Source of the DNA: Maribellus sediminis
GTDB lineage: Bacteria > Bacteroidota > Bacteroidia > Bacteroidales > Prolixibacteraceae
Assembly (NCBI RefSeq): GCF_011799805.1
Contig: NZ_WXUB01000003.1
Coordinates: forward strand, 124,001 to 188,000
Direction: 5' to 3'
Length of the DNA: 64,000 nt
Positions 8,352 to 15,681 of this stretch are shown piece by piece (the stretch's first letter is position 1; every line of letters starts with the position of its first letter). The translations under genes were made by a program, and so were the position numbers. The notes under the pieces were generated by a model. That model had not been told where the DNA came from. It ran no database searches and worked only from the letters and a program-made list of their open reading frames with translations.

Positions 8352-10757
8352 ATGAGGAAAGTTAAAATTGAGATACCCATTATTCTGCTGACCATCGTTA
8401 TGCTGGCACTGATGGCTTTGTCAGGAAACCTGGTTTATAAAAGCTTGTCAGAGATCGTTAATTCGATGCTCGCAGAATCGCACCCCGACAACAAACTTTT
8501 ATTGGTGAAGGATGCCAATTCCGACCTCAACGAAATGGAAAATGTGGTAAAGTTGTATGCCCTCAGTGAAAAGAAAAGTTATCTGAATGATTATTACGAA
8601 ATAAATAATTCGCTGGAAAGCAAACTCACCGACATCAAAAACACAACGATAACAGATAGTTTAAGTCAGCCACTCCTGGATTCCATGATCACTCTTTCGC
8701 AACAAAAAATGGTGATCTGGAAAAACATACTCAACCTGCATCTCTCGAAAAAAACCGAGCACGAATCATTTAACCAGTATTTCGAAACGCTGGATACTAT
8801 TATGGTAGTGCAGGATACCATTCATTTTGAGGAAGCCGAAAAGCGTGGATTTTTAAAACGTTTGTTTGGCAAGCAACCCGAACCGCCAAAACCGGTAATT
8901 GTTGACCGAACCGTTGAAAAACAAATCCTGCGACAGGAGATGCAGGACCTGGAGGAAGAGATCAGACAGCGCAACCAGGAAATGTCGACAACGGAAGCCG
9001 CTTACCTGCAAAAAAACCTGCAGGTGAATGAGGCACTGTCGGCAGTTATTGCCCGGCTTGAGTTAAAAGAGCAGGAAAGCCTGCTTCAAAAATCGCAGGA
9101 AGCCGATAGCCTTGCCACACAAACTTACAAGCGGCTTGTGCAGTTTGCACTATCACTTATTTTATTAATGATACTGGTACTCTTCCTGTTTTTTCGCGAT
9201 CTTCGAAAATCCCGGGCTTATCAAAAAGCACTTAGGGAAGCCAAAACGCAGGCTGAAAACCTCGCGCGTACAAAAGAACTTTTTGTAGCTACTGTAAGCC
9301 ACGAAATGCGTACGCCGGTAAATGCCATACACGGCTTGTCGGAACAATTGCTGCAACAAAAACACGATGCCAAAATTGAGAAAGACCTGCAGATTATCTT
9401 TGAATCGACACAACATTTAACTGAGTTGGTGAATGATACTTTCGATTTCACCCGCATCGAAAATCAACGACTTCAATTAAACCCCATCGATTTTTCGCTG
9501 AACGACCTACTCGATAAACTGGAGTTGTACAACCGCAAAAGTACCGCAGCCAAAAACATTCGATTTGAACTTGAAAAGAACTTTGATGAGTCGCTGGTAC
9601 TTTTCGGCGATGAAGGCCGCCTGAAACAAATCCTGAGCAATCTGCTGACCAATGCCATAAAATTCACCGATGCCGGGCTGGTCAAACTTAAAGCAGATGC
9701 GCAAAGCCAGGCGGAAAACATTTTACTGTCGTTTGAAATTTCGGATACAGGTATTGGTATTGCCGAAGAAAGCCAACAGCTTATTTTTAACGATTTCGTT
9801 CAGCTGGACACCGACATCAATAAAAAAAGCGGCGGCACCGGTCTGGGTCTGTATATCGTAAAAAAACTGGTTGAGCTTTTAAACGGAGAAATCACTTTGA
9901 AAAGCCAGCTTGGTTTGGGCACGGTGATCAATGTAAACCTCCCGTTTAAAATCGGTGACCGAAAGAAACTTCAGAAAAACATTGAAAGCTACCCGGCTCC
10001 TTCAGGTTTGAAAAATAAAAAAGTGCTGCTTGTTGACGACGACGAATTTAACCGGCACCTTCTAAAAAATATTTTCTATAAATGGAAAATTGATTTTGAT
10101 GAGGCGGAAAATGGGAAGCAAGCAGTTGAACTTTCAGAGCGAAATGTGTACAGTTTGATTCTGATGGATATTCGTATGCCTGTGATGAATGGTACTGAAG
10201 CGGCTCAAAAAATAAAGGCATCGGGAAATGCAGCTAAAATTATGGCGCTGTCGGCAAACACCGGCAACGAAACCTTGAACAGCACTGAACATGGATTTGA
10301 TTTTGCCATGGAAAAACCATTTACTGAAGCCGCCTTGTACCACAGTATTCAAAAGGTTTTAGGACAAGAATCCGACATAGAGAAGATTGAGCTTAAAAAA
10401 ACTGAAGGCATAAAGCCCGATCTTAGCGAACTTGAACGAATGGGAAATGGCGACTCAAAATTCCTGCAGGAAATGATCACTTTATTTATTTCGTCGAGCG
10501 AAAACAGTTTGCAGGCCATGCAGGAGAATCTGGCCGGGAAAAACTTTCAGGCCATTGCCGACCTTGCTCACAAACTGGCCGCACCGGTAAAATATATGAA
10601 TGTATTGCCCCTGTACCACAAGGTGAAAGGCCTGCAGAACATGGCCGAAAATAATCCGGATGTTGATCTTTTAGAAAATATGATAGCAGAATTGAAGCAT
10701 GAAATCGAGACGTTGAACAAAGAATTGACTGCCCTGCTCACCAAGTTTTCGGTTTAG
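8352..10757 (+). CDS. Hybrid sensor histidine kinase with receiver and HPt domains
   Basis: This is an 801-residue inner-membrane kinase. TM1 is at about 7-30, a periplasmic helical region with coiled coil runs to about 260, and TM2 is at about 260-282. HisKA follows with H317 in VSHEMRTPVNAIHG, then a HATPase domain (NLLTNAIKFTD, DTGIGI, GGTGLGLYIV). The receiver has acidic residues in LLVDDDEF and phospho-acceptor D606 (LMDIRMP). A C-terminal HPt domain carries H740 in LAHKLAAPVKY. A complete H-D-H relay is therefore present, needing an external receiver as output. The sigma-54 regulator encoded 69 nt downstream is the obvious partner. The periplasmic domain is not recognised, so the signal is unknown; chemoreceptor-like helical sensing is likely. 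Confidence 0.92.
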   Translation: MRKVKIEIPIILLTIVMLALMALSGNLVYKSLSEIVNSMLAESHPDNKLLLVKDANSDLNEMENVVKLYALSEKKSYLNDYYEINNSLESKLTDIKNTTITDSLSQPLLDSMITLSQQKMVIWKNILNLHLSKKTEHESFNQYFETLDTIMVVQDTIHFEEAEKRGFLKRLFGKQPEPPKPVIVDRTVEKQILRQEMQDLEEEIRQRNQEMSTTEAAYLQKNLQVNEALSAVIARLELKEQESLLQKSQEADSLATQTYKRLVQFALSLILLMILVLFLFFRDLRKSRAYQKALREAKTQAENLARTKELFVATVSHEMRTPVNAIHGLSEQLLQQKHDAKIEKDLQIIFESTQHLTELVNDTFDFTRIENQRLQLNPIDFSLNDLLDKLELYNRKSTAAKNIRFELEKNFDESLVLFGDEGRLKQILSNLLTNAIKFTDAGLVKLKADAQSQAENILLSFEISDTGIGIAEESQQLIFNDFVQLDTDINKKSGGTGLGLYIVKKLVELLNGEITLKSQLGLGTVINVNLPFKIGDRKKLQKNIESYPAPSGLKNKKVLLVDDDEFNRHLLKNIFYKWKIDFDEAENGKQAVELSERNVYSLILMDIRMPVMNGTEAAQKIKASGNAAKIMALSANTGNETLNSTEHGFDFAMEKPFTEAALYHSIQKVLGQESDIEKIELKKTEGIKPDLSELERMGNGDSKFLQEMITLFISSSENSLQAMQENLAGKNFQAIADLAHKLAAPVKYMNVLPLYHKVKGLQNMAENNPDVDLLENMIAELKHEIETLNKELTALLTKFSV

Positions 10758-10826
10758 TGGCTTTTTACTTTTCCGTGAAAGACATTATAGATACTTTTGC
10801 GCAATAAGACTGAGGGAACACGATTA

Positions 10827-12173
10827 ATGGAATCGAATGCTTTTAAAATATTTGTGGTAGAGGACGATGAATGGTACAACCGTTTGCTTGTTCACAACCT
10901 GTCGTTGAATCCCGATTACGAGATACAGTCGTTTGCTACCGGTAAAAGCTGCCTCGACCAACTGCATCAGCAACCCGATGTAGTTACCCTCGATTACCGT
11001 TTGCCCGACATGAAAGGTCTGGAAGTGCTAAAACAGATCAAGGAAATAAATGAAGATGTTCAGGTGATACTGATCTCTGAGCAGGAAGATATTGAAGTGG
11101 TTGTTGATTTGCTGAAACACGGCGCCTACGATTACATTGTAAAATCGAAAGACATACGCGAACGACTCCTTAATACTGTAAATAATATTCGGAAAGAAGC
11201 CCAGCTTAAGGACGAAATTAAAACGCTGCGTAAAGAAGTTAAAAAGAAATACAGTTACCAGAATACGATTGTCGGGAGCAGCCCGGCCACCCAAAAAATT
11301 TACGACCTGATTGAAAAAGCTACCCGTACCAATGTTACTGTTTCGGTTACCGGCGAAACCGGAACAGGGAAAGAACTGGTGGCAAAAGCAATCCATTACA
11401 ATTCAACACGCGCCAAACAGCCTTTTGTTGCCGTGAATATGGCCGCCATCCCAACCGATCTGATCGAAAGTGAACTTTTCGGGCACGAAAAAGGAGCATT
11501 TACAGGAGCTGCGGCGCGCAGGATCGGAAAATTTGAAGAAGCCAATTCAGGTACATTATTTCTCGATGAGATTGCAGAAATGGATATTTCACTTCAGGCC
11601 AAATTGCTTCGGGCATTGCAGGAAAAAGAAATTATAAGAATTGGCAGCAATAAACCGGTTAAAATTGACTGCCGCATTATTATCGCTACCAACAAAAATC
11701 TGCTCGACGAGGTTAAAAAGGGAAATTTCAGACAAGACCTTTACTACCGTTTTTATGGCTTGCCAATTGATTTACCGCCTTTGCGCGAACGCGGAAACGA
11801 CATTATTTTGCTGGCCAAAAGCTTCATTACCAACTTCTGCAAAGAAAATAAGCTTGAACCCAAAACACTTACTGCCGAGGCTTCGAAAAAACTGCTGGCT
11901 TACCCATTCCCGGGAAATGTTCGTGAATTGAAATCGGTAATCGAACTGGCCGTTACCTTAGCGGACGATCGTGAAATTGATGCCGGAAATTTAATTCTGG
12001 ATGACCCCACCGACATGGAAAGTTTGTTTACTGAAAACATGACTCTTCGCGAATACAACCTTCGCCTGGTAAAACGCCTGCTCGACAAATATGACAACAA
12101 ACCAAAGGTAGTTGCCGAGAAACTCGATATTGGCGTTGCCACCATTTACCGCATGCTTAAAGAAGAAGATTAG
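10827..12173 (+). CDS. Sigma-54-dependent response regulator (NtrC family)
   Basis: The start is placed at the ATG at 10827 (448 residues) because the upstream TTG extension adds only a weak ten-residue lead and a GAGGGA ribosome-binding-like stretch lies 10 nt before. The receiver has acidic residues in FVVEDDEWY and phospho-acceptor D56 (VTLDYRLPD). The AAA+ domain has Walker A GETGTGKE (about 176-183), the sigma-54 contact loop GAFTGA (223-228), Walker [12 protein letters not shown] and the R-finger region. A Fis-type helix-turn-helix ends the protein ([18 protein letters not shown]). It should activate sigma-54 promoters when phosphorylated, most simply by the hybrid kinase upstream. A sigma-54 promoter with paired palindromes lies directly behind the gene. 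Confidence 0.95.
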   Translation: MESNAFKIFVVEDDEWYNRLLVHNLSLNPDYEIQSFATGKSCLDQLHQQPDVVTLDYRLPDMKGLEVLKQIKEINEDVQVILISEQEDIEVVVDLLKHGAYDYIVKSKDIRERLLNTVNNIRKEAQLKDEIKTLRKEVKKKYSYQNTIVGSSPATQKIYDLIEKATRTNVTVSVTGETGTGKELVAKAIHYNSTRAKQPFVAVNMAAIPTDLIESELFGHEKGAFTGAAARRIGKFEEANSGTLFLDEIAEMDISLQAKLLRALQEKEIIRIGSNKPVKIDCRIIIATNKNLLDEVKKGNFRQDLYYRFYGLPIDLPPLRERGNDIILLAKSFITNFCKENKLEPKTLTAEASKKLLAYPFPGNVRELKSVIELAVTLADDREIDAGNLILDDPTDMESLFTENMTLREYNLRLVKRLLDKYDNKPKVVAEKLDIGVATIYRMLKEED

Positions 12174-12183
12174 CCCTCCTTCA

Positions 12184-12219
12184 AATTATCATTTTGATAA
12201 TTCGCTATCATATTGATAG
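12184..12219. promoter_or_regulatory. Two palindromic operators, candidate enhancer sites
   Basis: Two copies of TATCA-N3-TGATA stand in tandem: within AATTATCATTTTGATAATT (12184-12202) and CTATCATATTGATAG (12205-12219). Their starts are 19 bp apart. They lie 67-102 bp upstream of the -24 box at 12286, the position expected for an NtrC-type activator bound as paired dimers. The regulator gene ends only 11 bp before. Confidence 0.7.
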
Positions 12220-12285
12220 AATTCTGTTTTTAGCCTGATTTCTTAATTGACTGTACTATTGATGCTTAGCGGTGCCAAAAATATG

Positions 12286-12301
12286 TGGCACACAGCTTGG
12301 C
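12286..12301 (+). promoter_or_regulatory. Sigma-54 (-24/-12) promoter of the coiled-coil gene
   Basis: TGGCACACAGCTTGGC matches TGGCAC-N5-TTGCW except that the C of the -12 GC is G. Transcription would begin about 12 nt beyond, giving a leader of about 35 nt with an AGGAGGA ribosome-binding site at 12334-12340, 8 nt before the ATG. Such a strong Shine-Dalgarno is rare in this phylum. Confidence 0.72.
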
Positions 12302-12348
12302 TATAATAGGGCATATTATTCAAATTAATAACTAGGAGGAACAGAGTC

Positions 12349-13263
12349 ATGAAAAAGAACAGAAAATCACAGATAGCGACCGGACTGCTCGCTTTGATTA
12401 TTGTTGTTATTGTTGCTTTTGCCGGTGTTTCTATCTATCAGAAAAAAACAAGTGAAATCAATTCGCTTCAAACCGAGAAGCTGAATGTTGATGAAGAACT
12501 TGCTGCACGCGACTCCATGGTGAACGAACTTGTGGGCGCATTCAACGACATTGAAGATAACCTGAAATTTATAAAAGAGAAGCGCAAGATGCTTTCTCTC
12601 GAAACCCAGAAAGAGGGCGGACGCGATCAGAAACAAGCCATTATCGATGACATTGCGCTGATGAATGAAATGCTTGAAAAAAGCAGCGAGCACATCGATC
12701 AGCTTGAGCAGCGTCTGAAACGTGCGGGTATCGAACTCAGCTCGTTCAAAAAGAAACTGGCTAGCCTGAATCAAAGCATTGAGGAACAAAATTCTGAAAT
12801 TTTAGCTCTGCAGGAGCAACTCGAAGAAAAAGATCTGCAGATAGCAGAATTGCATAGCGTGGTTGATACCATGTCGACGCTGATGGCGCAACAAGCCGAC
12901 ACGCTGGTCGTAAAAGAGCGCGTCATTCAGGAAAAAACCGATGAATTAAATAAAGGCTTTGTAGCATTCGGAACCTACAAGGAACTGGCTGACAACGGTG
13001 TAGTAAAAAAAGATGGCGGCTTTCTGGGACTGGGAAAACATGTATCGTTGAAAAACAACATGGACCAAAGTTATTTCACTCAGCTCGACATCCGCGATAC
13101 CAAAACCATTCCGCTGTTTACCAAACAGGTTAAAATTATATCAGAACATCCCGACAGTTCTTACAATTTTATTGAAGAGAATGGCATGATTGCCTACCTG
13201 GAAATTGAGAACCCGGATGAATTCTGGAAAATATCAAAATACGCAGTAATTGAAATTAAGTAA
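12349..13263 (+). CDS. Membrane-anchored coiled-coil envelope protein of unknown family
   Basis: The 304-residue product has a basic N-terminus (MKKNRKSQ), one TM helix at about 11-28 (LLALIIVVIVAFAGVSIY) and a long coiled coil at about 30-200 with heptads rich in Glu, Lys, Leu and Gln. A globular C-terminal part (about 205-304) begins GFVAFGTYKELADNGVV and ends SKYAVIEIK. The topology is probably N-in with the coiled coil and C-domain in the periplasm. It is preceded by a sigma-54 promoter and paired palindromes and by an AGGAGGA ribosome-binding site, so it is the likely main target of the regulator encoded upstream. Envelope-stress or surface-adhesion roles are conceivable, but no family was recognised. 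The last codons are repeated downstream as a fossil at 13334-13372. Confidence 0.8.
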   Translation: MKKNRKSQIATGLLALIIVVIVAFAGVSIYQKKTSEINSLQTEKLNVDEELAARDSMVNELVGAFNDIEDNLKFIKEKRKMLSLETQKEGGRDQKQAIIDDIALMNEMLEKSSEHIDQLEQRLKRAGIELSSFKKKLASLNQSIEEQNSEILALQEQLEEKDLQIAELHSVVDTMSTLMAQQADTLVVKERVIQEKTDELNKGFVAFGTYKELADNGVVKKDGGFLGLGKHVSLKNNMDQSYFTQLDIRDTKTIPLFTKQVKIISEHPDSSYNFIEENGMIAYLEIENPDEFWKISKYAVIEIK

Positions 13264-13435
13264 TAACAAATAACCCTTTGTTTTTTATCAGTTGAGATGC
13301 CGCCATCAAACCCGGCGGCTTTCAACACCTTCTTTGAAAATATTTAAGTACGGGATTATTGAAATTAAGTGATAAAGAATGACCATTAAATCAGTTGAGA
13401 TGCCGCCACTTCAGACCCCGGCGGCTATCAACACT
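13241..13435 (+). repeat. Tandem duplication of a gene 3' end plus GC-rich hairpin
   Basis: Two copies start at about 13249 and 13358 (109-bp offset). Each has ATTGAAATTAAG, a stop codon, CAGTTGAGATGCCGCC, a short loop and CGGCGGCTnTCAACAC. The hairpin arms GCCGCC/GGCGGC are at 13299-13304/13314-13319 and 13402-13407/13420-13425. They may act as terminators, but only short T runs follow. Confidence 0.75.
13334..13372 (+). pseudogene. 3' fossil of a duplicated coiled-coil protein gene
   Basis: The bases read in frame as LKIFKYGIIEIK-stop, which matches the end of the gene upstream (KISKYAVIEIK-stop) at nine of eleven positions. Nothing of the rest of the gene is present between the copies. 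This looks like the leftover of a second copy, lost by deletion or by insertion of the lipoprotein gene. Confidence 0.6.
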
Positions 13436-13465
13436 TTTTCACCAAAATTTAAAAACAGAAAAGAC

Positions 13466-14323
13466 ATGAAAAGAATTGGATTTGTATTGATGATACTTGT
13501 TTTAGGAACCGCGTTAATGCTTTCGTGTAGTAAGGATGACACGGTGAATTACACGGAAGGCAAGGGAAAAGTGAACATCTATCTTACCGATGCTCCTTTT
13601 CCTATTAACCTGGTTTCTAAAACTGTTGTAACTATCGACAAGGTAGAAATAAGAAAACAGGAAAGCGACACTACAGGTGCCGAATTTATTACGCTAACAG
13701 ATGAGCCAATGGAGGTTGACTTGCTTACACTTTCGAATGGTGTTACCGAGCTTTTAGCTTCGGTGGAGCTTGAAGCCGGTTCGTACGACCAGATCAGAAT
13801 GCATGTTAGCAAATCGTCGGTTTATATGAATGACGACACGAAATTCGACCTGAAAGTACCAAGCGGATCGAGCAGCGGCCTGAAAATTAAAATTGAGCCG
13901 GCCATTGAAATCAGCGAAGGACAAAATGCCGACGTGTTGCTCGACTTCGATGTAAGTAAATCATTCGTTGCCAAAGGCAACTGGAAAAAAGGAAATATTA
14001 TTGGGTTCAACTTCAAGCCGGTGATTCGGTGCGTCCTCCTCGATATGGCTGGACGTATCGAAGGCACCGTCCTTGATACTGCCAATACCGCACTTGAAAA
14101 TGCTTCGGTAAAAGTGTGGATGGAAACTGAAGAGATGACTGACAGCTTAATAACTTCTGCCTTTACAAACCCGGATGGTAAATACCAGATCATCGGGATA
14201 CTGGCAGGAAACTACTACATGACAACTGAGTTAGATAGTTTTACGACAGATACCGTTTTTAATGTTAGTGTTACAGCAGGAGAATCAACCCAGGTTGATT
14301 TTATGTTGACCCCTGAGCCATAA
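13466..14323 (+). CDS. DUF4382 lipoprotein with carboxypeptidase-regulatory-like domain
   Basis: The start at 13466 is chosen because it begins a lipoprotein signal (MKRIGFVLMILVLG..., lipobox LMLSC), giving 285 residues; the upstream frame runs through the repeat hairpin and is not needed. After the lipidated cysteine comes a DUF4382 domain (about 35-185; GKVNIYLTDAPFP, then a strand on VVTIDKVEI, later VLLDFDVSKSFV). A carboxypeptidase-regulatory-like beta-sandwich follows (about 195-280; GRIEGTVLDTANTALENASVKVW, GKYQIIGILAGNYYMTTE). It is probably attached to the outer membrane. The function is unknown. It lies 202 nt after the sigma-54-controlled gene and may be read through from it. Confidence 0.85.
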   Translation: MKRIGFVLMILVLGTALMLSCSKDDTVNYTEGKGKVNIYLTDAPFPINLVSKTVVTIDKVEIRKQESDTTGAEFITLTDEPMEVDLLTLSNGVTELLASVELEAGSYDQIRMHVSKSSVYMNDDTKFDLKVPSGSSSGLKIKIEPAIEISEGQNADVLLDFDVSKSFVAKGNWKKGNIIGFNFKPVIRCVLLDMAGRIEGTVLDTANTALENASVKVWMETEEMTDSLITSAFTNPDGKYQIIGILAGNYYMTTELDSFTTDTVFNVSVTAGESTQVDFMLTPEP

Positions 14324-14368
14324 AGATTGTATGAGGGATGCGTAGATCAGACTTATCAATCAGTTTGG

Positions 14369-14429
14369 TCGAGGCTTTGAGGTTTTTTAGTACGGGCTGC
14401 CCATTGTTGAATGGGCAGCTTTTTTTATG
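14369..14429 (+). repeat. 61-bp direct repeat, left copy, containing a terminator
   Basis: The 61 bp from TCGAGGCTTT to TTTTTTTATG recur at 20143-20203 with five differences. The two copies enclose three minus-strand genes. The left copy contains the intact terminator described separately; the right copy has a damaged stem. Confidence 0.75.
14395..14427 (+). terminator. Rho-independent terminator after the DUF4382 lipoprotein gene
   Basis: Perfect 10-bp arms GCTGCCCATT and AATGGGCAGC with a GTTG loop are followed by seven T. It ends the plus-strand unit that begins at the hybrid kinase or at the sigma-54 promoter. The rest of 14430-14713 holds no convincing gene, only a 32-codon frame at 14531-14629. 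Confidence 0.88.
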
Positions 14430-14713
14430 AAAGTCTCCAGAAATTCAACAATAAATTACGATTCTAAATTTTAATACTCACCCTGATCCCGAGTGCTCGG
14501 AATCGGAATGAAAAGGAATAAGCTCGTAAAATGATGGTAAGGATGTTTAAGCCGGAAAACATTGCAGATTATTATTTGAAGAAATCCCTTTTGGGAGGGA
14601 CGAACTGCTTTTCGGAGACAATGAAATAGCAATTCGCCGATCCCGAAAAAGAATGTAAAAGCTTAGAGATTAATATGGCGTTAGTTTTTTACTGCTGAAA
14701 ATTTTCGGGTTGA

Positions 14714-15502
14714 TTATTTAGCCTGAATATTTTGTGATAAGCTTTCTGACGAGTTATTTAAAATCCACATCATTTCTTCGTAGCTTTTTTGCCCTGACAA
14801 ATCAGCTACCAATTCATTGACATTAACTCCTCCCAGTTGTTCAATCCTGCTCCAATCCCTTCTGGCTGCATCCAGGTCACCCAAAGCATACAAACACAAA
14901 CCTCTGGCCATTAAAAGGCTTTCATCGTTGGGAAGATATTTAATTCCATTGTTGTAGAATTTAAGCGCACTACTGGGTTTTTCTTTTACATACAGTTTTT
15001 GGTTGCCTTTATCCAGGAAATATTTCGCCTTTTCATAAAACCTTTCCATCACTGCTCCGTTTGCTTCATCAACACTCGAATACACCATTGATATTTCTTG
15101 TGGCATAGTAGCCGCGTTATTGTTCCGCAAACCAGGTTTCCACATCCCATTGGTAGTTTGTAAAACCCTGACAATTTCTTTATCCAGTTCCGGGCATACA
15201 CTATTAACTATAGTAATATCGCTTACCTCACCTTCCGGTGTAATTAAAAATTTTATGACTTCTGTACCTTCTTGTTTGCAAACCGCCGCTCTTTCAGGAA
15301 AAGTAATTTTTTCAGCGAGGTAGGCTTTAATCAATACATCGGAACTCTCGTTTAGAAGATTATTTACATTATTAATACCTGTAAATTGAGGAGGGGAAAC
15401 TTGTACTTCTCCGACGTTGGCAATCGGATCCTCCGTTTTGTTCTGCCCGAATAAGAAGAACGGAACAACAAAACAAATGAAGAAAATTACACTCTTTTTC
15501 AT
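14714..15502 (-). CDS. Secreted TonB C-terminal-domain protein with TPR-like repeats
   Basis: This 262-residue protein has an N-terminal signal peptide (MKKSVIFFICFVVPFFLFGQ). A TonB-C-like domain follows (about 55-140; AYLAEKITFPERA, TEVIKFLITPEGEVSDITIV, LQTTNGMWKPG), then helical TPR-like repeats (about 155-225). Unlike energising TonB proteins it has no proline-rich spanner and its N-terminus looks cleavable, so it may be a soluble periplasmic protein that uses the fold for binding. It is the distal gene of the island after the two AraC-TPR regulators on the same strand, 179 nt behind the first, with its own upstream region. Confidence 0.8.
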   Translation of the reverse strand: MKKSVIFFICFVVPFFLFGQNKTEDPIANVGEVQVSPPQFTGINNVNNLLNESSDVLIKAYLAEKITFPERAAVCKQEGTEVIKFLITPEGEVSDITIVNSVCPELDKEIVRVLQTTNGMWKPGLRNNNAATMPQEISMVYSSVDEANGAVMERFYEKAKYFLDKGNQKLYVKEKPSSALKFYNNGIKYLPNDESLLMARGLCLYALGDLDAARRDWSRIEQLGGVNVNELVADLSGQKSYEEMMWILNNSSESLSQNIQAK

Positions 15503-15681
15503 GACATTTAATTTAAAAGTTAAATAATAAAAGACTAGTGTAAAGTTCTCGTATTGAGCATCATGAGACTAAGAACCCATGTTACTAAAAGCTAAAAGTT
15601 TTGTACAGGCTTGAAACCTATGATACAAAAAGTAAATATTATGATGCAAAAGGTGTATGTAGGAAAAACATAGAAAGATTA

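Noticed and set aside
13379-13465. Longer start for the DUF4382 lipoprotein
   Set aside because: The extension reads through the duplicated hairpin and would bury the lipoprotein signal; the ATG at 13466 is better.
14531-14629. Short open frame of 32 codons in the gap after the lipoprotein terminator
   Set aside because: No ribosome-binding site, no recognisable similarity, and located in the sequence between the terminator and a convergent gene; length is within chance.
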